From positions 1 to 64,000 of the IMG/VR virus record IMGVR_UViG_3300042569_001723: a DNA stretch of 64,000 nt. One strand, given 5' to 3'. The position numbers and the translations under genes were made by a program. The number at the start of each line of letters is the position of its first letter. The stretch's first letter is position 1. Shown here one piece after another: positions 44,085-52,090 of the stretch. This DNA comes from a virus. The notes below the pieces were generated by a model that ran no database searches, was not told the origin of the DNA, and was given only the letters and a program-made list of their open reading frames with translations.

Positions 44085-44623
44085 GAATTTTAATTATTGC
44101 ATTATCAAGAAGTGGTGGATATCAATTGAATGAATGGTTGTCTATGGAGCTAGAACATAAAATGATACATGAACCAATATACACAAATCAATCCATTGAA
44201 GGAAACAATATTGTGGTAAAATATAATATTAGTGAAATTGAAAATAGAATGGATATTGATTTAACAAATTGGGATAAGATAATTGGATTAACGCGTGAGG
44301 ATGCGAGAGAGTGTTCAATATCACATACCAAAGCAGTACAACGAAAGGAATGGAGAAATGGGTATGAAGTAAGTGATGAATGGATAAAAGAAAACGAAAT
44401 AGACATAAAATATTTTGAGGAATGGGTAAATAATACAATTGACTATTTTAATACAATAAAAGAAATTCAGTTAAAAGTTACATATGAAGGGATATACGAC
44501 ACCAAAGAGGATATACAAAGAATAAAAGATTATATTGGTTTAACAAGTACAAAGTATGAACACCTATTAGATAATACAAATAGGTTAAGAAATAGGAGGA
44601 AAACAAAAAGAAAATTTTTATAA
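44081..44623 (+). CDS. Short sulfotransferase-like protein
   Basis: 180 residues. MRILIIALSRSGGYQLNEWL resembles the start of sulfotransferase-fold proteins with a Ser-Arg-Ser-Gly phosphate loop, and IIGLTREDARECSISHTKAV resembles the 3'-phosphate site with Arg and Ser. It is smaller than the two other copies and could use a different donor or be an inactive relative. The C-terminus is basic (NRRKTKRKFL). The family call is moderate. Confidence 0.6.
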   Translation: MRILIIALSRSGGYQLNEWLSMELEHKMIHEPIYTNQSIEGNNIVVKYNISEIENRMDIDLTNWDKIIGLTREDARECSISHTKAVQRKEWRNGYEVSDEWIKENEIDIKYFEEWVNNTIDYFNTIKEIQLKVTYEGIYDTKEDIQRIKDYIGLTSTKYEHLLDNTNRLRNRRKTKRKFL

Positions 44624-44633
44624 ATTAAGAAAA

Positions 44634-45134
44634 ATGATATTAAAAGAAAAAATCTTATTTAGTAAAGAGGAGTGTGAGTCCATTATATTAGAATCCAATC
44701 AACATATTACAAATTGGAGAATGGGGGATAGAAAATATAATTCACAACCAATTGATTATTCATTAGAAACCAATTGGTTATTTGATAAGTTGAAGGATTT
44801 TGTGGAAAGGGAAACAAACATTGAAATTAGAACAATAAAAAAAACGATACATTTGCATAAATTTACGAAAGGTGATTGGTTTGGAAAACACAATGATATT
44901 AGAGATAACAGATTATATGCGGTTGGTGTTTTATTAAATGATAACTTTGAAGGTGGTGATTTTACATTGTATAATCCAAATGAAATAATTTTAAATAAAA
45001 TTATTGGAAACACTTATATATTTGATGTAGGAATTGAGCATGAAATAGCACCAATTTTAGAAGGTGAACGATACTCATTACTTTGGTTTTTACAAAATGA
45101 ACATATAAAAACAGAAACAAATAAATTAATATGA
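44634..45134 (+). CDS. 2-oxoglutarate/Fe(II) oxygenase
   Basis: 166 residues. H86-x-D88 (FGKHNDIRD), H136 (IEHEIAPI) and R146 (GERYSLLWF). HKFTKGDWFGKH before the site and NFEGGDFTLYNP in the middle are hallmarks of the prolyl-hydroxylase-like family, and EGGDF also occurs in PKHD-type enzymes. It starts 10 bases after the sulfotransferase-like gene and overlaps the SGNH gene. The C-terminus is TNKLI. Confidence 0.85.
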   Translation: MILKEKILFSKEECESIILESNQHITNWRMGDRKYNSQPIDYSLETNWLFDKLKDFVERETNIEIRTIKKTIHLHKFTKGDWFGKHNDIRDNRLYAVGVLLNDNFEGGDFTLYNPNEIILNKIIGNTYIFDVGIEHEIAPILEGERYSLLWFLQNEHIKTETNKLI

Positions 45135-45937
45135 ACCCATTAGAATATTGGAACCCGAAAGGATTTGAAATCTCATCTTACAAATATTCATTAAAAGAAA
45201 GAGTAAATCAGACATATACAACTTCCGGTGGAGATAATACAGGACTATGTACCTACACCTATAATGAATTAGGATTTAGAGGTGATAGTATAAAAAAAGA
45301 AGGTTTTAAAGTTATGTCATTAGGTTGTTCAATTACGGAAGGAGTCGGTGTCAATGATAATGAAACTTGGCCGGCACAATTTTGTAACCATATTGAAAAT
45401 GGGGTAAATTTAAACTTTGGAACAGGAGGAAGAAGTAACGATTTTATATGTAGATGTTTAATGAGTTACTATGATTTAATTAAACCAGATTTGGTATTAA
45501 TAATGTATACAAATACATTTAGAAGAGAATTATATACTAAAGATGGGGGAATAGAACCCTTTATGCCCACATTATCTTGGGGATATTTGAAAGAAACAGA
45601 TGATGGTGTTAAAACACAAGAATATTTAACTTATTTACAAAATGATAATGAAGATTTTATAAATTGGTACAAAAATCATTTATTAATAAAGCATTTTTTA
45701 GAATCTAAAAAATGTAATTGGATATGGAATGGTTTTTTCCACATACCAAAAGATTATAATGAATTTAACAGATTCGATGGTGATTACGGAAGACCTTTTT
45801 TGGATTATGGAGTTGATGACATACATCCAGGACCAAACCATAATAAAACCTATTCATATAAATTACACAATTTTATAACTAAAAACTTCTCAAGTTATTT
45901 GAATGATTTATCAAAAATTAAACAAAATTTAATTTGA
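45131..45937 (+). CDS. SGNH-family hydrolase/acyltransferase
   Basis: 268 residues. A leader of 55 residues (MNPLEYWNPKGFEISSYKYS, then YNELGFRGDS) precedes block I, VMSLGCSITEGVG, with Ser as nucleophile. GTGGRSNDFICR is block II, with block III-like VLIMYTNTFRRE after it, and DDIHPGPNHNKTYS is block V. The N-terminal FRG-D phrase is common in bacterial SGNH proteins of surface-glycan loci. It ends the modification operon; a hairpin follows after 11 bases. C-terminus KQNLI. Confidence 0.75.
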   Translation: MNPLEYWNPKGFEISSYKYSLKERVNQTYTTSGGDNTGLCTYTYNELGFRGDSIKKEGFKVMSLGCSITEGVGVNDNETWPAQFCNHIENGVNLNFGTGGRSNDFICRCLMSYYDLIKPDLVLIMYTNTFRRELYTKDGGIEPFMPTLSWGYLKETDDGVKTQEYLTYLQNDNEDFINWYKNHLLIKHFLESKKCNWIWNGFFHIPKDYNEFNRFDGDYGRPFLDYGVDDIHPGPNHNKTYSYKLHNFITKNFSSYLNDLSKIKQNLI

Positions 45938-45948
45938 CTTTTTAAGTT

Positions 45949-45971
45949 ATTATCCTTATATTAAGGATAAT
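45949..45971 (+). promoter_or_regulatory. Hairpin covering the start codon of the 45970 gene
   Basis: ATTATCCTTA (45949-45958) and TAAGGATAAT (45962-45971) make a perfect 10-bp stem with a 3-base loop. The right arm contains AAGGA, the only Shine-Dalgarno-like site, and the first two bases of the ATG. In RNA this would hide the start, so it may be a translational switch. It could also act as a weak terminator for the operon that ends at 45937. Confidence 0.5.
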
Positions 45972-48690
45972 GAAAATACTTGCACACGCACCATTCATTG
46001 GTACCACAGGATATGCTAATCACGCTAGGTCCTTTTTTTGTGCCCTAAACAAATACCATACTGTAAAGGTTAGGAACGCAACAATCGGGAAAGGTTGGAA
46101 AGGTATGAATAATACCCCACATAATGACGAACCATACATAACCGACGAAATGAAGGATATGTTAATCCAACAGACCTTGATTAATAGTGACGGTAGTCAC
46201 GGAGATTCACCGATATATGGTTATAAGGGTGATTTTACGCCGGACATTAATATCGTGTTAATGGATATGAATCATTACTATTTCTATGACAATTATAGTG
46301 GTTATAATATTGCATACAATGTTTGGGAATCGACACGTTATCCAGATGACTTCTTTAATAGATTATTTTACTTTGATGAAGTGTGGGTCCCAACACAATG
46401 GCAGTTTGATTGTTTAGTTGAACAAGGTTATCCAAAAGAAAAGATATATGTAGTTCCTGAAGGTGTTGATGTTGAAACATTTAAACCATTAGAAAAATAT
46501 CCTAAAAAAGATAAGACACAGTTTGTTTTGTTTGGTAGATGGGAGTGGAGAAAAGGGACTACAGAAATATTACGAGCATTTGGTGAAGAGTTTAAAGACG
46601 AAACAGATGTTGAGTTAATTGCATCAGTAGAAAACCCATATTCATCAGATGGTTTGAGTACAACAGAAGAAAGAATCAAACATTATGGTATTAACACAAA
46701 GAATATTAAAATAGTTAATTTCCCATCAAGAGAAGAATATGTTAAGTATTTGCAAACGGCAGATGTATTTGTTTCTTGTGCTAGAAGTGAAGGTTGGAAT
46801 TTACCATTGATTGAAGCTATGGCATGTGGAACGCCATCGATATATGCAGATTGGGGTGGACAACAACAATTCACCCAAGGTAAAGGTGTACCTGTATCAA
46901 TTAAAGGGTTAGTTCCTGCAAATTACGAACATAAAGATTTCCCTGGAGAATATTGTGAACCGGACTGGGAAGATTTAAAATTTAAAATGCGTCAAGCTTA
47001 CGATTATAAAACAGCGATGTGGATTACGTCACGTGAAGACGCAAAAAGAATACATAAAGATTTTAATTGGGATACTATTGCAAAAAATGCGTCTATGTTA
47101 TTAGAAGAAAAAATGAAACCATTTGTATTTGTAACAACGGGTAATATCGGTTATATGCCTGTTATCGAGAAACTAGTACAATCAGTATTAGAATTCTCAA
47201 ATTCTAAAATAATTGTTTATGGTGTTGATTGTGACGTTCCATTTGATTACCCGAACGTAATTAAAAGAAGAATTGACCCACCAAAACATTCTGAACATGA
47301 TAGATGGTATTGGAAACAATATGCGTGTATTGAGGCGTTTAATGAAGACTATGATAAGTTTGTTTGGATTGATGGTGATGTGGTGATTAATCACAATTTC
47401 GATACGATTGAAAAATACTTTAAGGATATTGATAACTATCCATTATCTGACATTCATAGACAAGAAGAATTTTATGGTTACTATACATTAGATGGTCAAA
47501 CAAAGAACCAATCATTTAATGAAGAGTTAGCTAAAGAGTGGGGTATTCAAAAAAGAACACCATACATGCATGTTTGTATGTTCATTTATAATAGAAATTG
47601 TGTTGGGTGGTTTGAACAAGTAATTGAATCATATAAGACAACAGATTTAAAAGATTACGATAGGTTGTTCATATGGAATGATGAGGGTATTGAAAACGCA
47701 TTAAGATGGAAACATGGTTACACTAAACATTTACCATTATCTAATTTTGATACATCATCTTATGATGGTGATGCTGGTCAAACACAAAAACAATTAGAAG
47801 ACTTCTACACTTTTTGGAATAAGAAAGGACCATATAACTTCGATAAAGTTTTTGGTTATCAATACATACCAAAGAACAAAGAAGATATTCTTTATTTCCA
47901 CGGGAATAAGAATTCCGAGAACTCAGATAAAATGGTTCAGTTTATCAAATTTATAAAGGACAATTCATTTTATAACTCAGAATATTTTTATACAGGAATA
48001 TACAATGTTGAAAACTTGGGGGACATAAAGGAGTATGAAGGTGGTACATTAGAGGTGGCGGAAAAATTTGGTTGGTTTAGGGCTATCTATCATGAGATTT
48101 TTAATCTACTTGATTATTATAAAGATAGAGTAAAGAATATTAATGAAGGTGATGTTGTTGTTGATTTAGGTGGTAACATCGGTATATTCAATAGATGGGC
48201 GTATAGTCAAGGTGCATCTAAAGTTATATCTTTTGAACCAGATAAAAGATATTTTAAATTATTATCCTTAAATGCTGACCCTCGTTCTATTTTATTTAAT
48301 GCGGGTGCTGCGGATTCTATTGGAGAATTTAGATTATATGAGAGTTCCCATTTAGGTGGATCCAATTTATTTGGTACACATAATAATACAGTAAACTATC
48401 CAGTAAGAACGTATACGTTAGATTACTTGTTTGAAACTGGATTGGTTGACCATATTGATTTTCTTAAAATTGATATCGAAGGCGCTGAACATCACGCCTT
48501 AAAAGGAATTAGTGACGATAATTTAATGAAGGTTAATAACATCTCAATGGAATATCATCATAGTCATTTTAATTTTGATGATGAATTGAGACAACAATTA
48601 ATTGATAGAATGTTGAAATTAGGATTTAACTCATATCTTATGTTTATGGGTATAAATAATGCGTTACAAATGTTATATTTTACAAGATGA
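45970..48690 (+). CDS. GT4 glycosyltransferase - GT-A - FkbM methyltransferase fusion
   Basis: 906 residues with three parts. Residues 1-380 are a GT-B fold GT4 enzyme: VPEGVD, FGRWEWRKGT and the E-x7-E motif in SEGWNLPLIEAMACG (273-287). Residues about 383-665 are GT-A-like, with FVWIDGDVV (DGD, 478-480) and a final YFHGNK. Residues about 715-906 are an FkbM-type methyltransferase: VVVDLGGNIG (729-738), SFEPDKR, DFLKIDIEGAEHHAL. One chain could thus add two sugars and cap by O-methylation. It starts in a hairpin after a 32-base gap and overlaps the next gene by ATGA. Confidence 0.85.
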   Translation: MKILAHAPFIGTTGYANHARSFFCALNKYHTVKVRNATIGKGWKGMNNTPHNDEPYITDEMKDMLIQQTLINSDGSHGDSPIYGYKGDFTPDINIVLMDMNHYYFYDNYSGYNIAYNVWESTRYPDDFFNRLFYFDEVWVPTQWQFDCLVEQGYPKEKIYVVPEGVDVETFKPLEKYPKKDKTQFVLFGRWEWRKGTTEILRAFGEEFKDETDVELIASVENPYSSDGLSTTEERIKHYGINTKNIKIVNFPSREEYVKYLQTADVFVSCARSEGWNLPLIEAMACGTPSIYADWGGQQQFTQGKGVPVSIKGLVPANYEHKDFPGEYCEPDWEDLKFKMRQAYDYKTAMWITSREDAKRIHKDFNWDTIAKNASMLLEEKMKPFVFVTTGNIGYMPVIEKLVQSVLEFSNSKIIVYGVDCDVPFDYPNVIKRRIDPPKHSEHDRWYWKQYACIEAFNEDYDKFVWIDGDVVINHNFDTIEKYFKDIDNYPLSDIHRQEEFYGYYTLDGQTKNQSFNEELAKEWGIQKRTPYMHVCMFIYNRNCVGWFEQVIESYKTTDLKDYDRLFIWNDEGIENALRWKHGYTKHLPLSNFDTSSYDGDAGQTQKQLEDFYTFWNKKGPYNFDKVFGYQYIPKNKEDILYFHGNKNSENSDKMVQFIKFIKDNSFYNSEYFYTGIYNVENLGDIKEYEGGTLEVAEKFGWFRAIYHEIFNLLDYYKDRVKNINEGDVVVDLGGNIGIFNRWAYSQGASKVISFEPDKRYFKLLSLNADPRSILFNAGAADSIGEFRLYESSHLGGSNLFGTHNNTVNYPVRTYTLDYLFETGLVDHIDFLKIDIEGAEHHALKGISDDNLMKVNNISMEYHHSHFNFDDELRQQLIDRMLKLGFNSYLMFMGINNALQMLYFTR

Positions 48691-49349
48691 GTATATTAAA
48701 CGATTTAGCTAAAAAGTACGGAACTGATAAGTCTTCCGAAATACACAATTATTGTGTTAAGTATGAGAAATATCTACCATTCAATAGGTATGATAATTTA
48801 AACATAATGGAAATTGGTATCTTGGGTGGAGATTCCTTAAGAACTTGGAAAGAATTCTATTATAGGTCAAACATTCTTGGTATTGACATCAACCCAGATT
48901 GTAAACAATATGAAGAAGATAGGATGAAAGTTGAAATTGGTTCTCAATTCGATGCAGAGTTTTTAACAAAAATTAAAACACAATACGGACCATTTGACAT
49001 GATACTAGACGATGGTTCGCACATGAATGAACATGTAATATATTCATTTGAACATTTATGGGATTCAATTAAACCCGGTGGTGTTTATGTTGTAGAAGAT
49101 GTATGTACGTCTTATTTACCATACTATGGTGGCGGAAGATACTTGGAAGGCACTATGATGGAATACTTTAAAGGTATAACAGATGAAGTTAATTTTTTTG
49201 GTGAAACATTGGAGAATTTTCATAATGCAAATGCCAGAAGAGAAGATAAGTTAGTTGAACAATTTGAAGCTAAAGGATACAATTACATTGGTACACAGAT
49301 AGAATCGATAAATTTCCTTAACGGAATTATTATAATAACTAAAAGATAA
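48687..49349 (+). CDS. SAM-dependent O-methyltransferase (macrocin/TylF-like)
   Basis: 220 residues. NIMEIGILGGDSLRTWKEFY is the AdoMet motif I, LGIDINPDC motif II, and FDMILDDGSHMNEHVIYSFE with IKPGGVYVVEDV is the TylF/macrocin-type O-methyltransferase and cephalosporin-hydroxylase-like signature. These enzymes methylate sugar hydroxyls in natural products. TAATG coupling into the next gene places it in the heptosyltransferase operon, so it may methylate the added sugar. Confidence 0.8.
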   Translation: MSILNDLAKKYGTDKSSEIHNYCVKYEKYLPFNRYDNLNIMEIGILGGDSLRTWKEFYYRSNILGIDINPDCKQYEEDRMKVEIGSQFDAEFLTKIKTQYGPFDMILDDGSHMNEHVIYSFEHLWDSIKPGGVYVVEDVCTSYLPYYGGGRYLEGTMMEYFKGITDEVNFFGETLENFHNANARREDKLVEQFEAKGYNYIGTQIESINFLNGIIIITKR

Positions 49350-52090
49350 TGGCACATTTACAACAACAACAATTTTGTTCTAGAGTTAGAGAAAAACATC
49401 CGGAATATTTTAAAAATAAAAAAGTATTAGATATTGGGTCATTAGATTTAAATGGTTCAAATAGATTTCTATTCGAGGATTGTAATTACATTGGTATAGA
49501 TATCGGAGAAGGAAGAAATGTTGATGTCGCTGCTGCGGGTAATCTATACGATGCTCCCGATGAATATTTTGACACAATCATATCTACTGAAGTTTTTGAG
49601 CATGATATGTATTATCCTGATACCATTAAGAATGTTATTAGAATGTTAAAGCCAGGTGGTATGTTCATATTCACATGTGCAGCTAATGGTAGACCAGAAC
49701 ATGGTACAAGAAGAACAAGTCAATGTGATGCACCATTATTAGAAGATGTTAGTGAAGAATGGGCTGACTATTATAAAAATTTAGAAAAAGAAGATATAGA
49801 AATTATACCTTCATTTAATGAGGCGTTTATTGATGGTCATTTTGAAAGAGGTTATGAACCAGATGATTTATACTTTTATGGTATCAAAGGTGGTGAGAAA
49901 TATTTGACACAACAAATTGTTCCTGAGCTTAGTAAAGAAACTTATAAGGACGATATTTTTGTAATTGATTGTTGGCCAAATAACGAATCAAAAGAGAATG
50001 ATTTAATTGAGTTAATTAAAATATTAAAGACATATAATATTGATATATTATTAACAGGACATTATCCAATTAAACCTGAGATTCAAAAGATGGTGGACTA
50101 CTATTTATTTGACAAAAAGAACCCACTTTTATTAAGTCATGAATTCAACGAATATCAAGTTGCCAGCGGAAGATGGAGTGATATGGGTGACCATAGAATT
50201 GATAATGCAAATGCGTTCCATCATGATTATGCTATATGGGAGACCCTGAGGAACTCATTTAATTTCTGTAACTACTTGGGTAAGAAAAATATTCACTTCT
50301 TTGAATATGATAACTTACCAAATCCAGTTCAATATAGACAAGCATTTTTAGAAAGATTGGGCGGACATGATGCTGTGTTATATGAATATTCCGAAAACAG
50401 TATAACCAACTCAAATTTTAGTGAATATTGCGCAACGTTTATTTTCTCAGTTAAAACTGATGTGGCAATTAAAGCAATTGACCAAATCAAAACCAAAGAA
50501 GAATACTTTAAAAACAAACCAAACGGTTGGCAATTAGAAAGAGTATTTTTAACAGCACTAAGAAATGTCACTAACAATATCTTTGTAACCAATTACATTG
50601 CAAACAATGATGAGTTGAATACACAAGCTGTTTGGAATAGAGATGGAATGATTAAAAACGGTGCTTATTTCCAAACATACATTGGTGTGGATGAGAAACA
50701 CAACCTTCACTTACATTTGATTTCTGGATTCTCAGAAATTAAGGCAGACAAAGATTATCTACTTGAGGTGGTTTACAATGACTATAAACGATTTATCACA
50801 TTACATAAAGAGGCGTTTTTTACAATACCATTAGGTCAATATAAAAAGGGTAGTAATGTTATTGTATATTATCAAGGGGTCGAAGTATATAAAGAGTTCT
50901 TAGGTGAAAGTGCTGAAGATTGTAGAGAGATAAATAAGTACACAACAAAAAATATAGAAATAAAACAGAATCATAAACCAAAGTCAGTAAATGTTCATTT
51001 TGTTGATGGACCATATATTGAAATATTAGATGATGAACAATTATTATATAGTGTTCAGTTCATTAATAACAAAACAAAGAAGACCGAATTTTCCATTGAA
51101 TTGAAAAGTAATCACTGGTCAAGAAGCTCAATAAAGTATTATGTTGATTGGACAATTGTGATAAAGGGAATTGATAATGATTATTATTATGAACATAGGA
51201 TTGATTTAAAAGGTAAAAGAGTTTATGTTGCTTTCGAATCTAAATCATTGGGTGACACGATTGCATTTGTCCCGTATGTTGAGAATTTCAGAAAGAAACA
51301 TGGTTGTAAAATGATATGCTCAACATTCCAAAATGACTTATTTAAAAAACAATATAAAGAGATTGAATTTGTTGAACCTGGAACCAATGTAAATAATTTA
51401 TATTCCTTATATCGTTTAGGTATGTTTTACAAAACCGAAAATGATGGAACAAGACATATTAATATCGAACATCACTCGTCAGACCCTAAATTGGAACCAT
51501 TAACAAAAATCGCTTCGGATATTTTAGGTTTAGATTATGAAGAGGTAAGAACAAAATTACCAAAATTAGGTAAGAAAAAACAAAAGAGAGTTTGTATCGG
51601 TATTCACTCGACCGCACAATTAAAATATTGGAACAACCCAAATGGTTGGCAAGATGTGGTTGATTATCTAAAAGAAAATGGTTACGAGGTAAGATTGTTA
51701 TCTAGAGAAGAAGATGGATATATGGGTAATAAAAACCCAATAGGGGTGGTGCAACAACCATCGGGGTTATTAACGGATGTTATAAAAACATTACAAGAGT
51801 CAGAACTTTTTATTGGAATTAGTAGTGGATTAAGTTGGTTGGCGTGGGGTGCGGATGTGCCGGTGGTTTTAATATCAGGATTCACAGACATATATACGGA
51901 ACCATTCATCGGAGTTAATAGAGTAATTAATAAAAATGTTTGTAACAGTTGTTGGAATCGACATGATTTTGATGCTGGAGATTGGAATTGGTGTCCCGAC
52001 CAAAAAGGTACAGATAGACAATTCGAATGTTCAAAAGAAATTAGTTCCGAAAGTGTAATTAACGAAATTAAAAAATTACTTAAATTGTAA
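49349..52090 (+). CDS. Methyltransferase fused to TibC-type heptosyltransferase
   Basis: 913 residues. Residues 1-180 are a class I methyltransferase (KVLDIGSLDLNGSNRF, DTIISTEVFEHD, MLKPGGMFIFTCAA). Residues about 200-420 resemble a GT-A-like or alpha/beta domain of unknown role. Residues about 540-913 match the autotransporter strand-loop-strand O-heptosyltransferase group (TibC, Aah, BAHT): VHFVDGPYIEI, FESKSLGDTIAFVPYVENF, GIHSTAQLKYW, FIGISSGLSWLAW and the terminal four-Cys iron-finger region, C865 and C868 (CNSCWNRH), C882 (WCPDQKGT) and C894 (QFEC). TibC-type enzymes move heptose from ADP-heptose to Ser of repeats. It ends the plus-strand block; its stop abuts that of the minus-strand gene. 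Confidence 0.8.
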   Translation: MAHLQQQQFCSRVREKHPEYFKNKKVLDIGSLDLNGSNRFLFEDCNYIGIDIGEGRNVDVAAAGNLYDAPDEYFDTIISTEVFEHDMYYPDTIKNVIRMLKPGGMFIFTCAANGRPEHGTRRTSQCDAPLLEDVSEEWADYYKNLEKEDIEIIPSFNEAFIDGHFERGYEPDDLYFYGIKGGEKYLTQQIVPELSKETYKDDIFVIDCWPNNESKENDLIELIKILKTYNIDILLTGHYPIKPEIQKMVDYYLFDKKNPLLLSHEFNEYQVASGRWSDMGDHRIDNANAFHHDYAIWETLRNSFNFCNYLGKKNIHFFEYDNLPNPVQYRQAFLERLGGHDAVLYEYSENSITNSNFSEYCATFIFSVKTDVAIKAIDQIKTKEEYFKNKPNGWQLERVFLTALRNVTNNIFVTNYIANNDELNTQAVWNRDGMIKNGAYFQTYIGVDEKHNLHLHLISGFSEIKADKDYLLEVVYNDYKRFITLHKEAFFTIPLGQYKKGSNVIVYYQGVEVYKEFLGESAEDCREINKYTTKNIEIKQNHKPKSVNVHFVDGPYIEILDDEQLLYSVQFINNKTKKTEFSIELKSNHWSRSSIKYYVDWTIVIKGIDNDYYYEHRIDLKGKRVYVAFESKSLGDTIAFVPYVENFRKKHGCKMICSTFQNDLFKKQYKEIEFVEPGTNVNNLYSLYRLGMFYKTENDGTRHINIEHHSSDPKLEPLTKIASDILGLDYEEVRTKLPKLGKKKQKRVCIGIHSTAQLKYWNNPNGWQDVVDYLKENGYEVRLLSREEDGYMGNKNPIGVVQQPSGLLTDVIKTLQESELFIGISSGLSWLAWGADVPVVLISGFTDIYTEPFIGVNRVINKNVCNSCWNRHDFDAGDWNWCPDQKGTDRQFECSKEISSESVINEIKKLLKL

